Source of the DNA: Acidimicrobiales bacterium
Lineage (GTDB): Bacteria; Actinomycetota; Acidimicrobiia; Acidimicrobiales; Iamiaceae
NCBI GenBank assembly: GCA_030447445.1
Contig: JAUJOW010000011.1
Location: forward strand, 1-64,000
Length of the DNA stretch: 64,000 nucleotides
Direction: 5' to 3'
Made by a program: the position numbers and the translations under genes. This document shows, one piece after another, positions 24,503-33,591 of the stretch. The notes beneath the pieces are model-generated. The model ran no database searches and was not told where the DNA came from. It saw only the letters and a list, made by a program, of their open reading frames with translations. Each line of letters begins with the position of its first letter. The first letter of the stretch is position 1.

Positions 24503-25398
24503 GCCCGCCGTCGGCCGCCGCCCTCGTCGTCGCCCTCCTCGTGGTGGCCCTCGGTGCCATCGGCCGGTGGGCCGCCCACCGGTCCTTGGCCGGCACGGTG
24601 CAGCAGCGCCTCGCCCCGCCGGCACCGGTGGCCACCGGCGGCCGGCGCGGTGTGGTCGCCCCTGCGGTGGTGGCTCGGGCGCTCGAACAGGCCGGCATCG
24701 ATACTCCACCGGGCCCGCTGTGGCGACGGTGGGCGATGGCGGTGGGCGCCGGAGCAGTGGTGGCCCTCATCGCCGCCGGCCCGGCGGCAGCCGGGGTGGC
24801 CGTGCTCGTGGTGGGCGGTGGGCCGGTGGCGGCGGTACGGGCGCTGCGGGGCCGGGGTGACCGGCGGATCGAAGCGTCCCTCCCCGCTGTGCTCGAGGAG
24901 GTGGCCCGGGCGCTGCGGGCCGGCTCGTCGCTCCTCGAGGCGCTGCGGGCCGCGTCCCGCAGCGTCGGCGGTCGCCTCGGCGCCGATGTCGCCACCGCCG
25001 TCACCGCCGTGGACCGCGGTGGGGGGCTGGCCGACGAGCTCGACCGGTGGGCGGTCCGGCGCCCGGTCACCGGGGTACGCCTAACTGTGGCCGCACTGGC
25101 GCTGGGAGCCGAGACGGGCGGGCCCCAGGCCCGAGCCATCGACGCCGTTGCCGCCACCCTTCGTGACCGGGAGGCGGTGCGGCACGAGGCCCACGCGCTC
25201 GCGTCGCAGGCCCGGGCGTCGGCGGCGGTCATGGGCGTCACACCGGTCCTGTTCGCGGTGATCGCCACGGCGCTCGACCGGCGCGTGGCCCACGTCCTGC
25301 TGGCCACTCCTCTCGGCATCGGTTGCCTCGTCACCGGCCTGGCCCTCGACGCCGTGGCCGGCCTCTGGATGGCCCGCATCACCGGAGCCACGCCGTGA
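24499..25398 (+). CDS. tadB: TadB-like type II/IV secretion inner-membrane protein (T2SSF domain)
   Basis: A 299-residue membrane protein with hydrophobic segments near residues 5-22, 78-118 and 250-290 and a central T2SSF (GspF-like) domain: LPAVLEEVARALRAGSSLLEALRAA, then LADELDRWAVRRPVTGVRLTVAALAL (both quoted in part in the family sense). It forms the platform on which the TadA ATPase acts. GTG 24499 overlaps the tadA stop, and the stop overlaps tadC (GTGA). Confidence 0.8.
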   Translation: MSPPSAAALVVALLVVALGAIGRWAAHRSLAGTVQQRLAPPAPVATGGRRGVVAPAVVARALEQAGIDTPPGPLWRRWAMAVGAGAVVALIAAGPAAAGVAVLVVGGGPVAAVRALRGRGDRRIEASLPAVLEEVARALRAGSSLLEALRAASRSVGGRLGADVATAVTAVDRGGGLADELDRWAVRRPVTGVRLTVAALALGAETGGPQARAIDAVAATLRDREAVRHEAHALASQARASAAVMGVTPVLFAVIATALDRRVAHVLLATPLGIGCLVTGLALDAVAGLWMARITGATP

Positions 25399-26219
25399 CC
25401 GATGCCTTTGGTCTGTTCGCCCCGGTCCTCCCGCTGGCGTGGGCGACGGCCGTCGTCGTCACCGGCTGGCAGCGCCGGCCCCGTCCCACCCGCCGGCCTC
25501 CGGGGGTCGACCTGTCTCCGTCCGGTGCGCCCGCAGGGGGAAGCGGGCCCGGTCGATGGACGGTGGGAACGGCCCTGGCCGGGCTGGGTGGCGCTCTCCG
25601 CCGGCGCACCGGCCGTCCCGCCGATCCCGGTGCCGATCTGCGGCTCGGGGTGGCGGTGGTGGCGTCGGCCGTGCTCGTCGTCGCCGGAGCCTGGCCGCTG
25701 GCCGCCGGGGTGGTGGCAGCGGGGCCGGTCACGGGACGGCTCCGGCACCGTCGCCGCGAGCGCCGAGCCGCCGATGCGGTGATCGACGAGCTCCCAGAAG
25801 TGGTCGACCTGTTCGTCCTGGCCGCCGGCGCTGGCCTCACCGTGCCCTTGGCCGTGCCCGCCGTCGCCCGTCGGGCCACCGGTCCCATCGGCGCCGGCCT
25901 GGCCGCCGCCGACCAGGCCGCCCGGCTCGGGCGAGCCCTGCCCGACGCCTTGGCCGACCTGGCTGCCTCGCTGGGCGAACCGGTCCGGGGTCTCGTCGCC
26001 GTGCTCGTGTCGGCCGAGCGCTACGGCACCCCCCTCGTCGACTCGCTGGCCCGGCTGGCCGCCGACGTGCGGGTCCAGCGGCGCCGGCGGGCGGAGGCGG
26101 CTGCTCGCCGGGTGCCGGTCAAGCTGCTCTTCCCCCTCGTGCTGTGCACGCTGCCGGCCTTCGCGCTGCTCACCGTGGTCCCGCTGCTGCTCAGCGCCCT
26201 CGGTTCCCTGCGCCTCTGA
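25395..26219 (+). CDS. tadC: TadC-like type II secretion system F family protein
   Basis: A 274-residue protein with an N-terminal membrane segment, a loop rich in Pro and Gly, a second membrane pair near residues 86-115, and the T2SSF domain DELPEVVDLFVLAAGAGLTVPLAV followed by LGRALPDALADLAASLGEP (quoted in part), ending in a strongly hydrophobic C-terminal helix. It pairs with TadB in the pilus platform. Its start overlaps tadB by four bases. Confidence 0.8.
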   Translation: MTDAFGLFAPVLPLAWATAVVVTGWQRRPRPTRRPPGVDLSPSGAPAGGSGPGRWTVGTALAGLGGALRRRTGRPADPGADLRLGVAVVASAVLVVAGAWPLAAGVVAAGPVTGRLRHRRRERRAADAVIDELPEVVDLFVLAAGAGLTVPLAVPAVARRATGPIGAGLAAADQAARLGRALPDALADLAASLGEPVRGLVAVLVSAERYGTPLVDSLARLAADVRVQRRRRAEAAARRVPVKLLFPLVLCTLPAFALLTVVPLLLSALGSLRL

Positions 26220-26305
26220 TCGGTGGCCGGTTCGCCGGCTGCCCTGCCCCGCACCGGTCTCCGCCGGAGCGCACACCAGAAGCAGACAGAAGAGAAGAGA
26301 GGCCC

Positions 26306-26524
26306 ATGCTCACCACCGTCACCGCCATCCAGGCATTCATACTCACCCGCCACCTCCCGCCCAGTGCTCGAGGCGAGGCGGGGCAGGCGACCGCCGAGTA
26401 CGCCCTCGTGCTGCTCGGGGCCGCCGCTATCGCGCTGATCCTCGTGGCCTGGGCAGCCCGGTCGGGCAAGGTCGGGGACCTGTTCGACGCCGTCTTCGAC
26501 CAGCTCATGGACCGGGCCGGGTGA
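26306..26524 (+). CDS. Flp-type pilin / DUF4244 protein
   Basis: A 72-residue small prepilin. The processing region EAGQATAEYALVLLGAAAIAL contains the Gly before a run with Glu at +5 relative to the cleavage site and a 20-residue hydrophobic helix, then a short C-terminal part (SGKVGDLFDAVFDQLM). It matches actinobacterial DUF4244/Flp-like major pilins. A good ribosome-binding site (AGAGAGG) precedes the ATG. A prepilin peptidase gene is not in this window. Confidence 0.82.
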   Translation: MLTTVTAIQAFILTRHLPPSARGEAGQATAEYALVLLGAAAIALILVAWAARSGKVGDLFDAVFDQLMDRAG

Positions 26525-26910
26525 TCGCCACACCCCGGCTCCGACGCCGGGAGGGCGGGCAGGCGACCGTCGAGCTGGCCCTCGCCCTGCCCCTGGTGTT
26601 GACCCTCCTGCTCGGTGTCGTGCAGGTCGGTCTGGTCGTCCGCGACCACGTGCTCACCATCCACGCCGCCCGGGAAGGGGCCCGGGCGGCGGCGGTGGAC
26701 CGTCGCCCCGGCGCCGCCCGATCCGCGGCGCTCGCCGGCACCGGCCTGGCCGCGGACGCCACCCACGTCACGGTCGGGAACCGGGGCGAGCCGGGAAGCC
26801 GGGTGCGGGTCGAGGTCAGGCACCGCTCGGCCACCGACGTCCCCCTCGTCGGAGCGTTGATCGGCGACGTCGAGGTCCGGGCGACGGCGGTCATGCGCGT
26901 GGAGGGATGA
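26521..26910 (+). CDS. tadE: TadE-like minor pseudopilin
   Basis: A 129-residue protein with the TadE signature GGQATVELALALPLVLTLLLGVVQ, in which Glu sits at +5 of the hydrophobic helix, and a beta-rich C-terminal part. TadE proteins are processed like pilins and help pilus assembly. The GTG start overlaps the preceding pilin gene's stop (GTGA), so both are co-translated. No TadF or TadG gene follows. Confidence 0.82.
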   Translation: MIATPRLRRREGGQATVELALALPLVLTLLLGVVQVGLVVRDHVLTIHAAREGARAAAVDRRPGAARSAALAGTGLAADATHVTVGNRGEPGSRVRVEVRHRSATDVPLVGALIGDVEVRATAVMRVEG

Positions 26911-26994
26911 GCGAGGTGCCCGTGCCCGGGGTGGTGCATGCCGGTAACGTCGAGGGGTCCCCGCCGTCCCTCGGAAGCCACCACTCCCACGCCG

Positions 26995-27702
26995 ATGCTG
27001 GTCAAGATCCTCGCCACCGTCCTGGTCCTGGGGGCCGGCGCGGCAGTGGTCGTGGCCCTCCGAGGTCAGGCCGCCAACCCCGTCGACGCCCTGATCGACG
27101 TGCTCCGCCGCACGCGGTGGGCCCGCCGGGCGCTCACCGGTGTCGGTGTGATCTGCGCCCTGGGCGCTCTGGGGTTCCTCACCTATCCGTTCTGGACCGA
27201 CGTGTACTCCGACCGCCTCCAGGTGAGGCTGGAGAAGCAGCTGGCCAGCTCCGAGATCCGCCGGGACTTCCGGGCCGACCGGGTCGAGGACGGTGACAGC
27301 CTCACCCGGCTCAAGATCCCTGCCATCGGCGTCGACGTGGTCGTCGTCGAGGGCACCACCCAGTCGGCGCTGCGGGCCGGGGCCGGCCACTACCCGGAGA
27401 CGCCCCTGCCCTGCGCCGAGGGCAACGTGAGCATCGCCGGGCACCGGACCACCTACGGGCGCCCGTTCAACGAGCTCGACGAGCTGGCGCCGGGCGACGT
27501 CATCATCCTCGAGACCCCCGTCGGGGACTGCACCTACGAGGTGTCGGTCGACCCGTTCATCGTGGCCCCGTCGGCCACCGACGTGGTGGCCAACACCCTG
27601 GACCCCCGCCTCACGTTGACCACCTGCCATCCGGAAGGATCGGCTCGCCAGCGCCTGATCGTGCAGGCCGCTCGAGTCACGTCGGGCATCGAGGGGGCGT
27701 GA
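26995..27702 (+). CDS. Class E sortase
   Basis: A membrane-anchored transpeptidase of about 235 residues. N-terminal hydrophobic segments (LVKILATVLVLGAGAAVVVAL and GVGVICALGALGFLTY) are followed by the sortase beta-barrel. The catalytic His149 lies in SIAGHRTTYGRPFN and the Cys211 in LTLTTCHPEGSARQRLIV, with Arg221 completing the active site. Class E sortases recognise LAXTG-type signals. It directly follows tadE and is not near typical wall-anchored substrates. ATG 26938 would add 19 residues without a clear role; the Met at 26995 is preferred. Confidence 0.88.
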   Translation: MLVKILATVLVLGAGAAVVVALRGQAANPVDALIDVLRRTRWARRALTGVGVICALGALGFLTYPFWTDVYSDRLQVRLEKQLASSEIRRDFRADRVEDGDSLTRLKIPAIGVDVVVVEGTTQSALRAGAGHYPETPLPCAEGNVSIAGHRTTYGRPFNELDELAPGDVIILETPVGDCTYEVSVDPFIVAPSATDVVANTLDPRLTLTTCHPEGSARQRLIVQAARVTSGIEGA

Positions 27703-28147
27703 CCGCCCGGCGGCTCGTCGCCGCCGTGGTCGGGGTGCTGGTCCTGACGTCGGCTCACTCGCTGGCCGCCGCCCCGGCCACCCGGGCCCAGACGGCACCG
27801 GTGGAGACCACCGAGCGGACTCCTGCGGTGACCACCCGCCGGGTGGTGGAGCGCATCGAGGGACGGGAGCGCCCGGGGTTCACCGTGCCCATCGCCGTCG
27901 CCCTGCTCGCGCTGACCGTCATCGCCCAGATCTGCTACCTGCTGAAGCGGGCCAGCGAGCCGGCCGAGCCCACGGCACCGACGCCGGCACCGGCCTCCTC
28001 ACGGAGGCGCTGGCCTCCCCAGCCCCCACCCCCGCTCCGCCCCGACCCGTGGCCGTGGCGTCGGCGGCGGCACGGCCACGGTCGCCACGACCCGAGCCCG
28101 CCTACGAGCGCTGGTTGGCCGAGCTGGACGACGGCGCCGACCGCTGA
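27699..28147 (+). CDS. Sortase-associated membrane protein ([13 protein letters not shown]-type C-terminus), frameshifted
   Basis: The protein starts with a signal-like helix ([21 protein letters not shown]), has a Thr-rich extracellular segment and a second membrane helix ([20 protein letters not shown]). In the frame as written, the C-terminus becomes an Arg/Pro-rich run; moving one base near 28000 gives [20 protein letters not shown] and ends in [17 protein letters not shown], a well-behaved terminus with a stop at 28145-28147. Its start overlaps the sortase by four bases. Role unknown; probably a partner or substrate of the sortase or pilus. Confidence 0.6.
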
Positions 28148-30482
28148 GCGCGCCCGAGCACGGTGGCCAGCAGGGCGATGGCCCCGCCCTTGTCCAGGGG
28201 CTCGTTGAGGTTGCCGCACTTGGGTGACTGCACGCAGGACGGGCACCCCCACGGCACGAGCACCCCTCGAGCACCTCGAGGGTGGCGGCGAGGTGGCGGT
28301 CGCCGGCGTCGTAGCCCAGCTCGGCCACCCCGGCTCCGCCCTGGTAGCCGTCGTACACCACGATGGTCGGCCCGCCGGTGTCGTCGAGCCAAGGGACCGA
28401 CACCCCTCCCACGTCCCACCGGTCACAGATCGCGAACAGGGGCAGGATGCCGATGGCGGCGTGCTCCGCGGCGTGCAGCGTGCCCGGCACGGCGGCAGCC
28501 GCGAGCCCGGCGGCGCCCAGGAGATGAGGGTCGAAGACGTACCAGAACGCGCGTCGTCAGGGTGGTGGGCGGGAGGTCCAACTCCACCAGACCGATCACT
28601 TCGCCGGTGAACGCATCCCTGCGCTGGTAGCCGGTGACCTGGGAGGTGACCTCGACGGCGCCGAGGTGGAGCCGGATCTGCCCCACCGCTCGAGACCGCT
28701 CGTCGCTGAGGACCGAGATGGTGGTGGTGGTCCGGGTCTGGGTGTACTCGTCGGCCACGGTGGGCTCGACGACGGCGACACGGTCCTCCAGATCGAGCGC
28801 CTGCACCCGGTAGGCCTGCCCAGCATGCAGGTACACCGCCCCGGGTGCACGAGTTCGAAGGCCCGGTTCTCGTCGACGGTGCCCACCAGCCGGCCGTCGG
28901 CCATGGCGATGCGGTACTCCCACGACGAGCCGCTGCGCAGCCCCACCCCGTGGGAGGGGTACCCGCGGGCAGCCCACACCGCCCGCACCTCTCGCACCTC
29001 TCGCACCTCACGTCGGACCGGCCCCGGAGCGGTCTCCGTAACCTCCCCTCCGCCCAGCCGGACCCGCAGCCGGAGCCGCTCGGCCCGCACGAGGCGGCGG
29101 ACCCCGTCATCGAGGTCGTCGCCCCACCAGGCCTCGTCGTCAGGCGTGAGGGGGGCCTCGAAGGCGGCACAGGCCAGGTGGGCATCGAGCACGAACGGGT
29201 TGGACGGGTTCACCACGGCCGGCTCGGGCGGCCGGGTGAAGGCCTCCTCGGGGTGGGCCATCAGGTACTGGTCGAGCGCGTCGTCGCCGGCCACCAGCAC
29301 CGCCAGAGACGCCTGGCGCTCCCGGCCGGCTCGACCGGCCTGCTGCCACATCGATGCGATGGTCCCGGGGAACCCATCGAGCACGCAGGCGTCGAGGCCA
29401 CCCACGTCCACACCCAGCTCCAGGGCCGTGGTGGCCACCACACCCCGGAGGTGGCCCCCGAAGAGGGCGGCCTCGATCTCCCGCCGCTCGGCGGGGAGGT
29501 AGCCGCCCCGGTACGGGCAGACGGCGTCGGCCAGGCCGGGGGGGAGGCGGCGGCGGGCCTCGGCGGCCACCAGCTCGGTGCCACGACGGCTGCGGCAGAA
29601 GGCGATGGCTCGGTGCCCCTGGGTGACGAGCTCGGTGAGCAGCCCGGCCGTGACCCGGTTGGCCGACACCCGTGCCCCGGAGCCGGCGTCGACCAGCGGG
29701 GGGTTCCACAGCGCGAAGAGCCGCTCACCACGGGGGGAACCGTCGTCGACGACCTCGGCCACCGGCAGCCCACACAGCGCCGAGGCCAGCCGCCCGGGTT
29801 CGCCAATGGTGGCCGACGTGAACACGAAGGTGGGGGCCGAGCCGTAACGGGCGCAGAGCCGACGCAGCCGGCGCAACAGGTGGGCGACGTGGCTCCCGAA
29901 GATGCCCCGCAAGGTGTGGAGCTCGTCGAGCACCACGTAGCGCAGCCGCATGAGGAAGGTCGACCAGCGCTCGTGGTGGGGGAGGAGGCCACAGTGGAGC
30001 ATCTCGGGGTTGGTGAGCACGACGTTGGCGTGGCGGCGGGCCCACGCCCGCTCCTCGGTGCCGGCGTCGCCGTCGTAGGCGGCCGCCAACAGGCCAGGGA
30101 CGGCCAAGGTGCCGAGGGCTCGGAGCTGATCCTGGGCGAGGGCCTTCGTGGGGAACAGGCACAGCGCCGTGCCCGTTCTCACCGGGTCGGTGACGGCCTC
30201 GGCGATCGGCAGCTGGTAGCACAGCGACTTCCCCGATGCCGTCCCCGTCGCCACCGCCACCGAACGGCCGGCCCGGGCCAGGTCGATGGCCTCGGCCTGG
30301 TGGCTCCAGAGCTCCCGGCGGGCGAGGTGCTCGGCCACGATGGGTCGCAGGGGACGGGCGAGGACACCGTGGCGGGCCGGTCGAGGCGGGATCCGCTCGA
30401 GGTGGACGAGCCCCGCCTCGCCGGCGCGACCGGCGAGCGCCTGGAGGAGCGAGTCGGAGGCGGCGTCAGTGGCAAGGGTCAT
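28102..30482 (-). CDS. DEAD/DEAH-box helicase with C-terminal zinc-cluster domain (MZB/DUF1998, YprA-like), frameshifted
   Basis: A superfamily 2 helicase of about 790 residues. Motif I GTASGKS, motif II DELH in [15 protein letters not shown], motif III TSATIG, and motif [12 protein letters not shown] are all visible in the N-terminal 450 residues, with helicase motif [20 protein letters not shown] between. The C-terminal region, split by shifts near 28840, 28560 and 28260, gives a Cys cluster [21 protein letters not shown] that is the MZB domain's metal site. This type of protein acts on DNA in repair or in plasmid/phage response; exact role uncertain. The ATG at 30480-30482 is clear. The 3' end overlaps the sortase-associated gene by 46 bases. 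Confidence 0.85.
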
Positions 30483-30634
30483 GGGCGCTCGGTTCGGGGC
30501 GGCGGTCCGACCCGAACCACCCGAGCGTAGTTCCTTCCCCGTAATTACCACCATGTCACGGGGGTGGCCAATACGGTTGAGCCATGGGCACGCGGTGTAG
30601 ATTCCGGCGCCCGTCCCCCGTGCAGGAGCCTCCG

Positions 30635-30976
30635 TTGATCGATCTCGGTCTCGACCTCGTCGAACGGGACGGATGGGCTGTGTTGGTCGTGTCGGGCGAG
30701 GTCGACGTGGCCACCGCCCCCCGCCTCCGCGAGCGGCTCATCGAGCTGGTCAACCGCGGCCATCACCGCATCGTCGTGGACCTCGTCGGGGTGGAGTTCC
30801 TCGACTCGACGGGCCTGGGCGTCCTAGTGGGGGCGCTCAAGCGGGTGCGGACCCATGACGGCGAGCTCGCCCTCGTATGCGCCGAGCCCCGCATCCTCAA
30901 GGTGTTCGAGATCACCGGTCTCACCAAGGTCTTCTCGATCTTCGGTTCGGTCGACGAGGCTGTCGGCGCCGGTTGA
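30635..30976 (+). CDS. STAS-domain anti-sigma factor antagonist (RsbV-like)
   Basis: A 113-residue STAS protein: [23 protein letters not shown], the phosphorylation site [21 protein letters not shown] with Ser in the DST triad, and a C-terminal [16 protein letters not shown]. In its unphosphorylated form such a protein binds the anti-sigma kinase and frees a sigma factor. TTG 30635 follows AGGAG at the right distance; an ATG at 30584 would add 17 residues of unlikely sequence. It heads a three-gene set with the kinase and an unknown protein. Confidence 0.88.
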   Translation: MIDLGLDLVERDGWAVLVVSGEVDVATAPRLRERLIELVNRGHHRIVVDLVGVEFLDSTGLGVLVGALKRVRTHDGELALVCAEPRILKVFEITGLTKVFSIFGSVDEAVGAG

Positions 30977-30994
30977 CCACCGGCTGACCACCGG

Positions 30995-31438
30995 ATGGCC
31001 GAGACCGTCGCTCTCGAGATCCCGGCCCGGCCCGACTTCCTGGCGTTGGCCCGGCTGATCGTGGCCGCCACCGCCGCCGCCGACCCGCTCCTGCCCGAGG
31101 ATCGCATCGACGACCTGCGCCTGGCCGTGTCCGAGGCCTGTACGAACGCCATCGAGGCCCACCAGCGGGTCGGGAGCGAGCAGTCCAACATCCGCATCGA
31201 GTGCCGGCTCTCGCCCGAGCAGGTGGAGGTGGAGGTCCGGGACCACGGCGCCGGCTTCGATCCCGACGTCCTCGTCGACCACCCGCCGGCCACCGACCCG
31301 GCTCGCCTGGACCATGAACGGGGCCTCGGCATCCCGTTGATGCGGGTGCTCACCGACGAGGTCGAGTTCCGATCGACCACCGACGGCACCACGGTTCGCC
31401 TGGTGCTGCGGGTGTCGGCGGTCCGACGGGGCCGGTGA
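30995..31438 (+). CDS. Anti-sigma regulatory factor, Ser/Thr kinase (RsbW-like HATPase)
   Basis: A 147-residue GHKL-type ATPase: N-box LAVSEACTNAIEAH, G1 region RDHGAGFDP, and G2 region DHERGLGIPLMRVLTDEVEF. It would phosphorylate the STAS antagonist encoded 18 bases upstream and hold a sigma factor. It ends with GTGA overlapping the next gene. The target sigma factor cannot be assigned; no SigB/SigF gene is adjacent, but a group 1/2 sigma factor lies at 8.7 kb. Confidence 0.88.
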   Translation: MAETVALEIPARPDFLALARLIVAATAAADPLLPEDRIDDLRLAVSEACTNAIEAHQRVGSEQSNIRIECRLSPEQVEVEVRDHGAGFDPDVLVDHPPATDPARLDHERGLGIPLMRVLTDEVEFRSTTDGTTVRLVLRVSAVRRGR

Positions 31439-31977
31439 GCGGCGACGGTGGCGCCGGTGCCCGCACCGTCGCCAAGCCCGACGAGCTGCTGGCGCTTCAC
31501 GACGTCACCGGGGAGATGTTCGCCACGCTGCGCCGCTGGCTCTCGGTCCCCTCGTCGGTCACCCTCGACCTCTCCGACGTCGACGCCGCCGTCACCCAGC
31601 TCGGCGACCCGGTGATGATCGCCGCCCTCGCGATGCGGAAGCTGCAAGCCCTCCGCCTCCTTTCCCTGCCCGGCGTTCGGACCACCACCGACGTGGTGGT
31701 GGCCATGGTCAGCGACCTCGACCGGGCCCTCATCCAGGCCCCGGCCATGCGGCTGAAGCGGCAGGCCGCAGCCACCGACTGGGACCAGGAGCTGGCCGGC
31801 CTGTCCGAGGCCCCGAGCCACACATCGTCGGGTTCCCCGTCACCGGCGCCGGCGCCGGAGTCGGCCGACGAGGAGGACCCGGAGGTCGAGCGGTTCAAGG
31901 ACCTCCACGGCCGGCTGCACGCCGCCGTGTTCGCCGTGATCGAGGCCTCTGACGGGGAGATCTGCCAGTTCGAGTAA
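31435..31977 (+). CDS. Uncharacterised protein, third gene of the RsbV/RsbW set
   Basis: A 180-residue protein with no recognised family, translationally coupled to the RsbW-like kinase (GTGA). Residues 15-75 contain DELLALHDVTGEMFATLRRWL and a strand-like VTLDLSDVDAAV followed by LGDPVMIAALAMRKLQAL, a pattern suggestive of an alpha/beta fold; the middle is a Ser/Pro/Glu-rich linker (125-150) and the C-terminus is helical (VERFKDLHGRLHAAVFAVIEA). Its stop codon overlaps the start of a 103-bp inverted repeat. It could be a regulator or partner of the kinase. Confidence 0.65.
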   Translation: MSGDGGAGARTVAKPDELLALHDVTGEMFATLRRWLSVPSSVTLDLSDVDAAVTQLGDPVMIAALAMRKLQALRLLSLPGVRTTTDVVVAMVSDLDRALIQAPAMRLKRQAAATDWDQELAGLSEAPSHTSSGSPSPAPAPESADEEDPEVERFKDLHGRLHAAVFAVIEASDGEICQFE

Positions 31978-32078
31978 GAGGCCGAGCCGATAGGCGAGGC
32001 CTCCATCGAGCACGGCGCGTGTTGCGGCGAAGCCGCACTGCTCTCGGGGACATGACGTGACCTGTCCGCGCAACCTCT
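31976..32078 (+). repeat. 103-bp inverted repeat, left copy, flanking nhaA
   Basis: This segment matches the reverse complement of 33592-33694 along its whole 103 bases without gaps, with 7 mismatches by eye (about 93% identity). It contains a hairpin TGCGGC-GAA-GCCGCA and begins within the stop codon of the preceding gene. The region to 32246 holds no further gene. Confidence 0.85.
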
Positions 32079-32151
32079 GAGCACTCCGGGCGTCGCCGCT
32101 CGCCCGGGTCCCGTCCTAGAAGAACCGGTTCGGCGGGGACGCGGCTCGGGC

Positions 32152-32157
32152 TACGTT
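32152..32157 (+). promoter_or_regulatory. Candidate -10 box (TACGTT) for nhaA
   Basis: TACGTT lies 89 bases upstream of the nhaA ATG, between the left inverted repeat and the gene; a leader of about 80 bases would follow. No -35 box is obvious. Confidence 0.3.
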
Positions 32158-32246
32158 GGAGCGGGCAACCGAGGTTGCGGCCCTGTGGCCGTTGGGTGTG
32201 CCGGGAAGCCTGGTCGGCGCTTCTGCCGTCGACCCCGAGACACCCC

Positions 32247-33584
32247 ATGAGCTCCCCGGCAACCGAGCACACCCGCCCCACCTGGCTCGACAGCGACCGC
32301 CGGCTGGCTCGCTTCGTGGCCCGGCCGGCCCAGCGCTTCCTCGACGTCGAGGCGTCGGGCGGCATCCTCCTGCTCCTCGCCACCGTCACCGCCCTGGTGT
32401 GGGCCAACTCGCCGTGGCGGTCGGGATACGAGACCTTGTTCGGCACCGAGATCGTGCTGACCATCGGCGATTTTCGACTGGCCGACGACGTCGGCCACTG
32501 GGTCAACGACGGTCTCATGGCCCTGTTCTTCTTCGTGGTCGGCCTGGAGATCAAGCGGGAGTGGGTGGCCGGTGAGCTGCGGGACCGGCGGGCGGCGGTG
32601 CTGCCGGCCGTCGCCGCCCTCGGCGGCATGGTCGTGCCTGCCCTCGTGTACCTGGCCTTCAACGCCGGCACCCCGGCCCAGCGGGGCTGGGGGATACCCA
32701 TGGCCACCGACATCGCCTTCGCGCTGGGCGTGGTGGCCGTGCTGGGCCGGCGGGTCCCCGTGGCGCTCAAGGTCTTCCTGCTCACGTTGGCCATCGTCGA
32801 CGACATCGGCGCCATCGTGGTGATCGCCGCCTTCTACTCCGACGACATCTCCGGCGGTTGGCTCCTCGCCGCCGTGGGCATCGTGGCCACCGTGGTCGTG
32901 CTGCATCGCGCCCACGTCATCTACCACATCGTCTACGTCGGCCTCGGGCTCGCGCTCTGGCTGTGCACCTTCAAGTCGGGGGTGCACGCCACCATCGCAG
33001 GCGTGGTCATGGGCCTGCTCACTCCGGCCCGACCGTTCCAGCCCGAGCTGGAGGCCGAGGCCCTGGTCGACACCCTCGAGGACGAGTCCGAGCTCAGCGC
33101 CGACGAGGTCCGCCAGGTCTCGTTCCTCATCCGCGAGTCGGTCCCGCTGACCGAGCGGTTGGAACGCATGCTGCACCCGTGGACGAGCTACCTCATCGTC
33201 CCCGTCTTCGCTCTGGCCAACGCCGGGATCGAGCTCTCGAGGGGTTCGTTCAGCGCTGGCTCGGACGTGACCATGGGCGTGGTGGCCGGTCTCGTGGTCG
33301 GCAAGGTGGTTGGGATCACGGGCTTGTCCTGGGTGGCCGTCCGCCTCCGCCTGGGCCGTTTGCCCGAGGCCACCACCTGGCCCCAGCTCGTGGGCGCCGC
33401 TGCGCTGGCGGGCATCGGGTTCACCGTGTCGCTCTTCATCACCAGCCTCGCCTTCGCCCCCGGAGCGGTCCAGGACGAGTCCAAGATCGGCATCCTGGCG
33501 GCCTCGGCCATCGCCACCGTCCTCGGTGCGACGGTGCTCGTCGTCGCCGGACGAGACGCTCGGGGGCGGGTACCGTCGGCGTAG
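32247..33584 (+). CDS. nhaA: Na+/H+ antiporter NhaA
   Basis: A 445-residue antiporter of 11-12 helices that exports Na+ in exchange for protons. The two ion-binding aspartates are in LAIVDDIGAIVVIAAFY (Asp185 and Asp186), and the conserved ATDIAFALGVVAVLGRRVP segment gives the usual Asp equivalent to E. coli D133. Near the start ASGGILLLLATVTALVWANSP matches the first helix. The protein is about 55 residues longer than E. coli NhaA, mostly from a charged loop LVDTLEDESELSADEVRQVSF. The gene is enclosed by a pair of 103-bp inverted repeats (31976-32078 and 33592-33694), with no other gene between them. Confidence 0.95.
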   Translation: MSSPATEHTRPTWLDSDRRLARFVARPAQRFLDVEASGGILLLLATVTALVWANSPWRSGYETLFGTEIVLTIGDFRLADDVGHWVNDGLMALFFFVVGLEIKREWVAGELRDRRAAVLPAVAALGGMVVPALVYLAFNAGTPAQRGWGIPMATDIAFALGVVAVLGRRVPVALKVFLLTLAIVDDIGAIVVIAAFYSDDISGGWLLAAVGIVATVVVLHRAHVIYHIVYVGLGLALWLCTFKSGVHATIAGVVMGLLTPARPFQPELEAEALVDTLEDESELSADEVRQVSFLIRESVPLTERLERMLHPWTSYLIVPVFALANAGIELSRGSFSAGSDVTMGVVAGLVVGKVVGITGLSWVAVRLRLGRLPEATTWPQLVGAAALAGIGFTVSLFITSLAFAPGAVQDESKIGILAASAIATVLGATVLVVAGRDARGRVPSA

Positions 33585-33591
33585 CGGGTTT

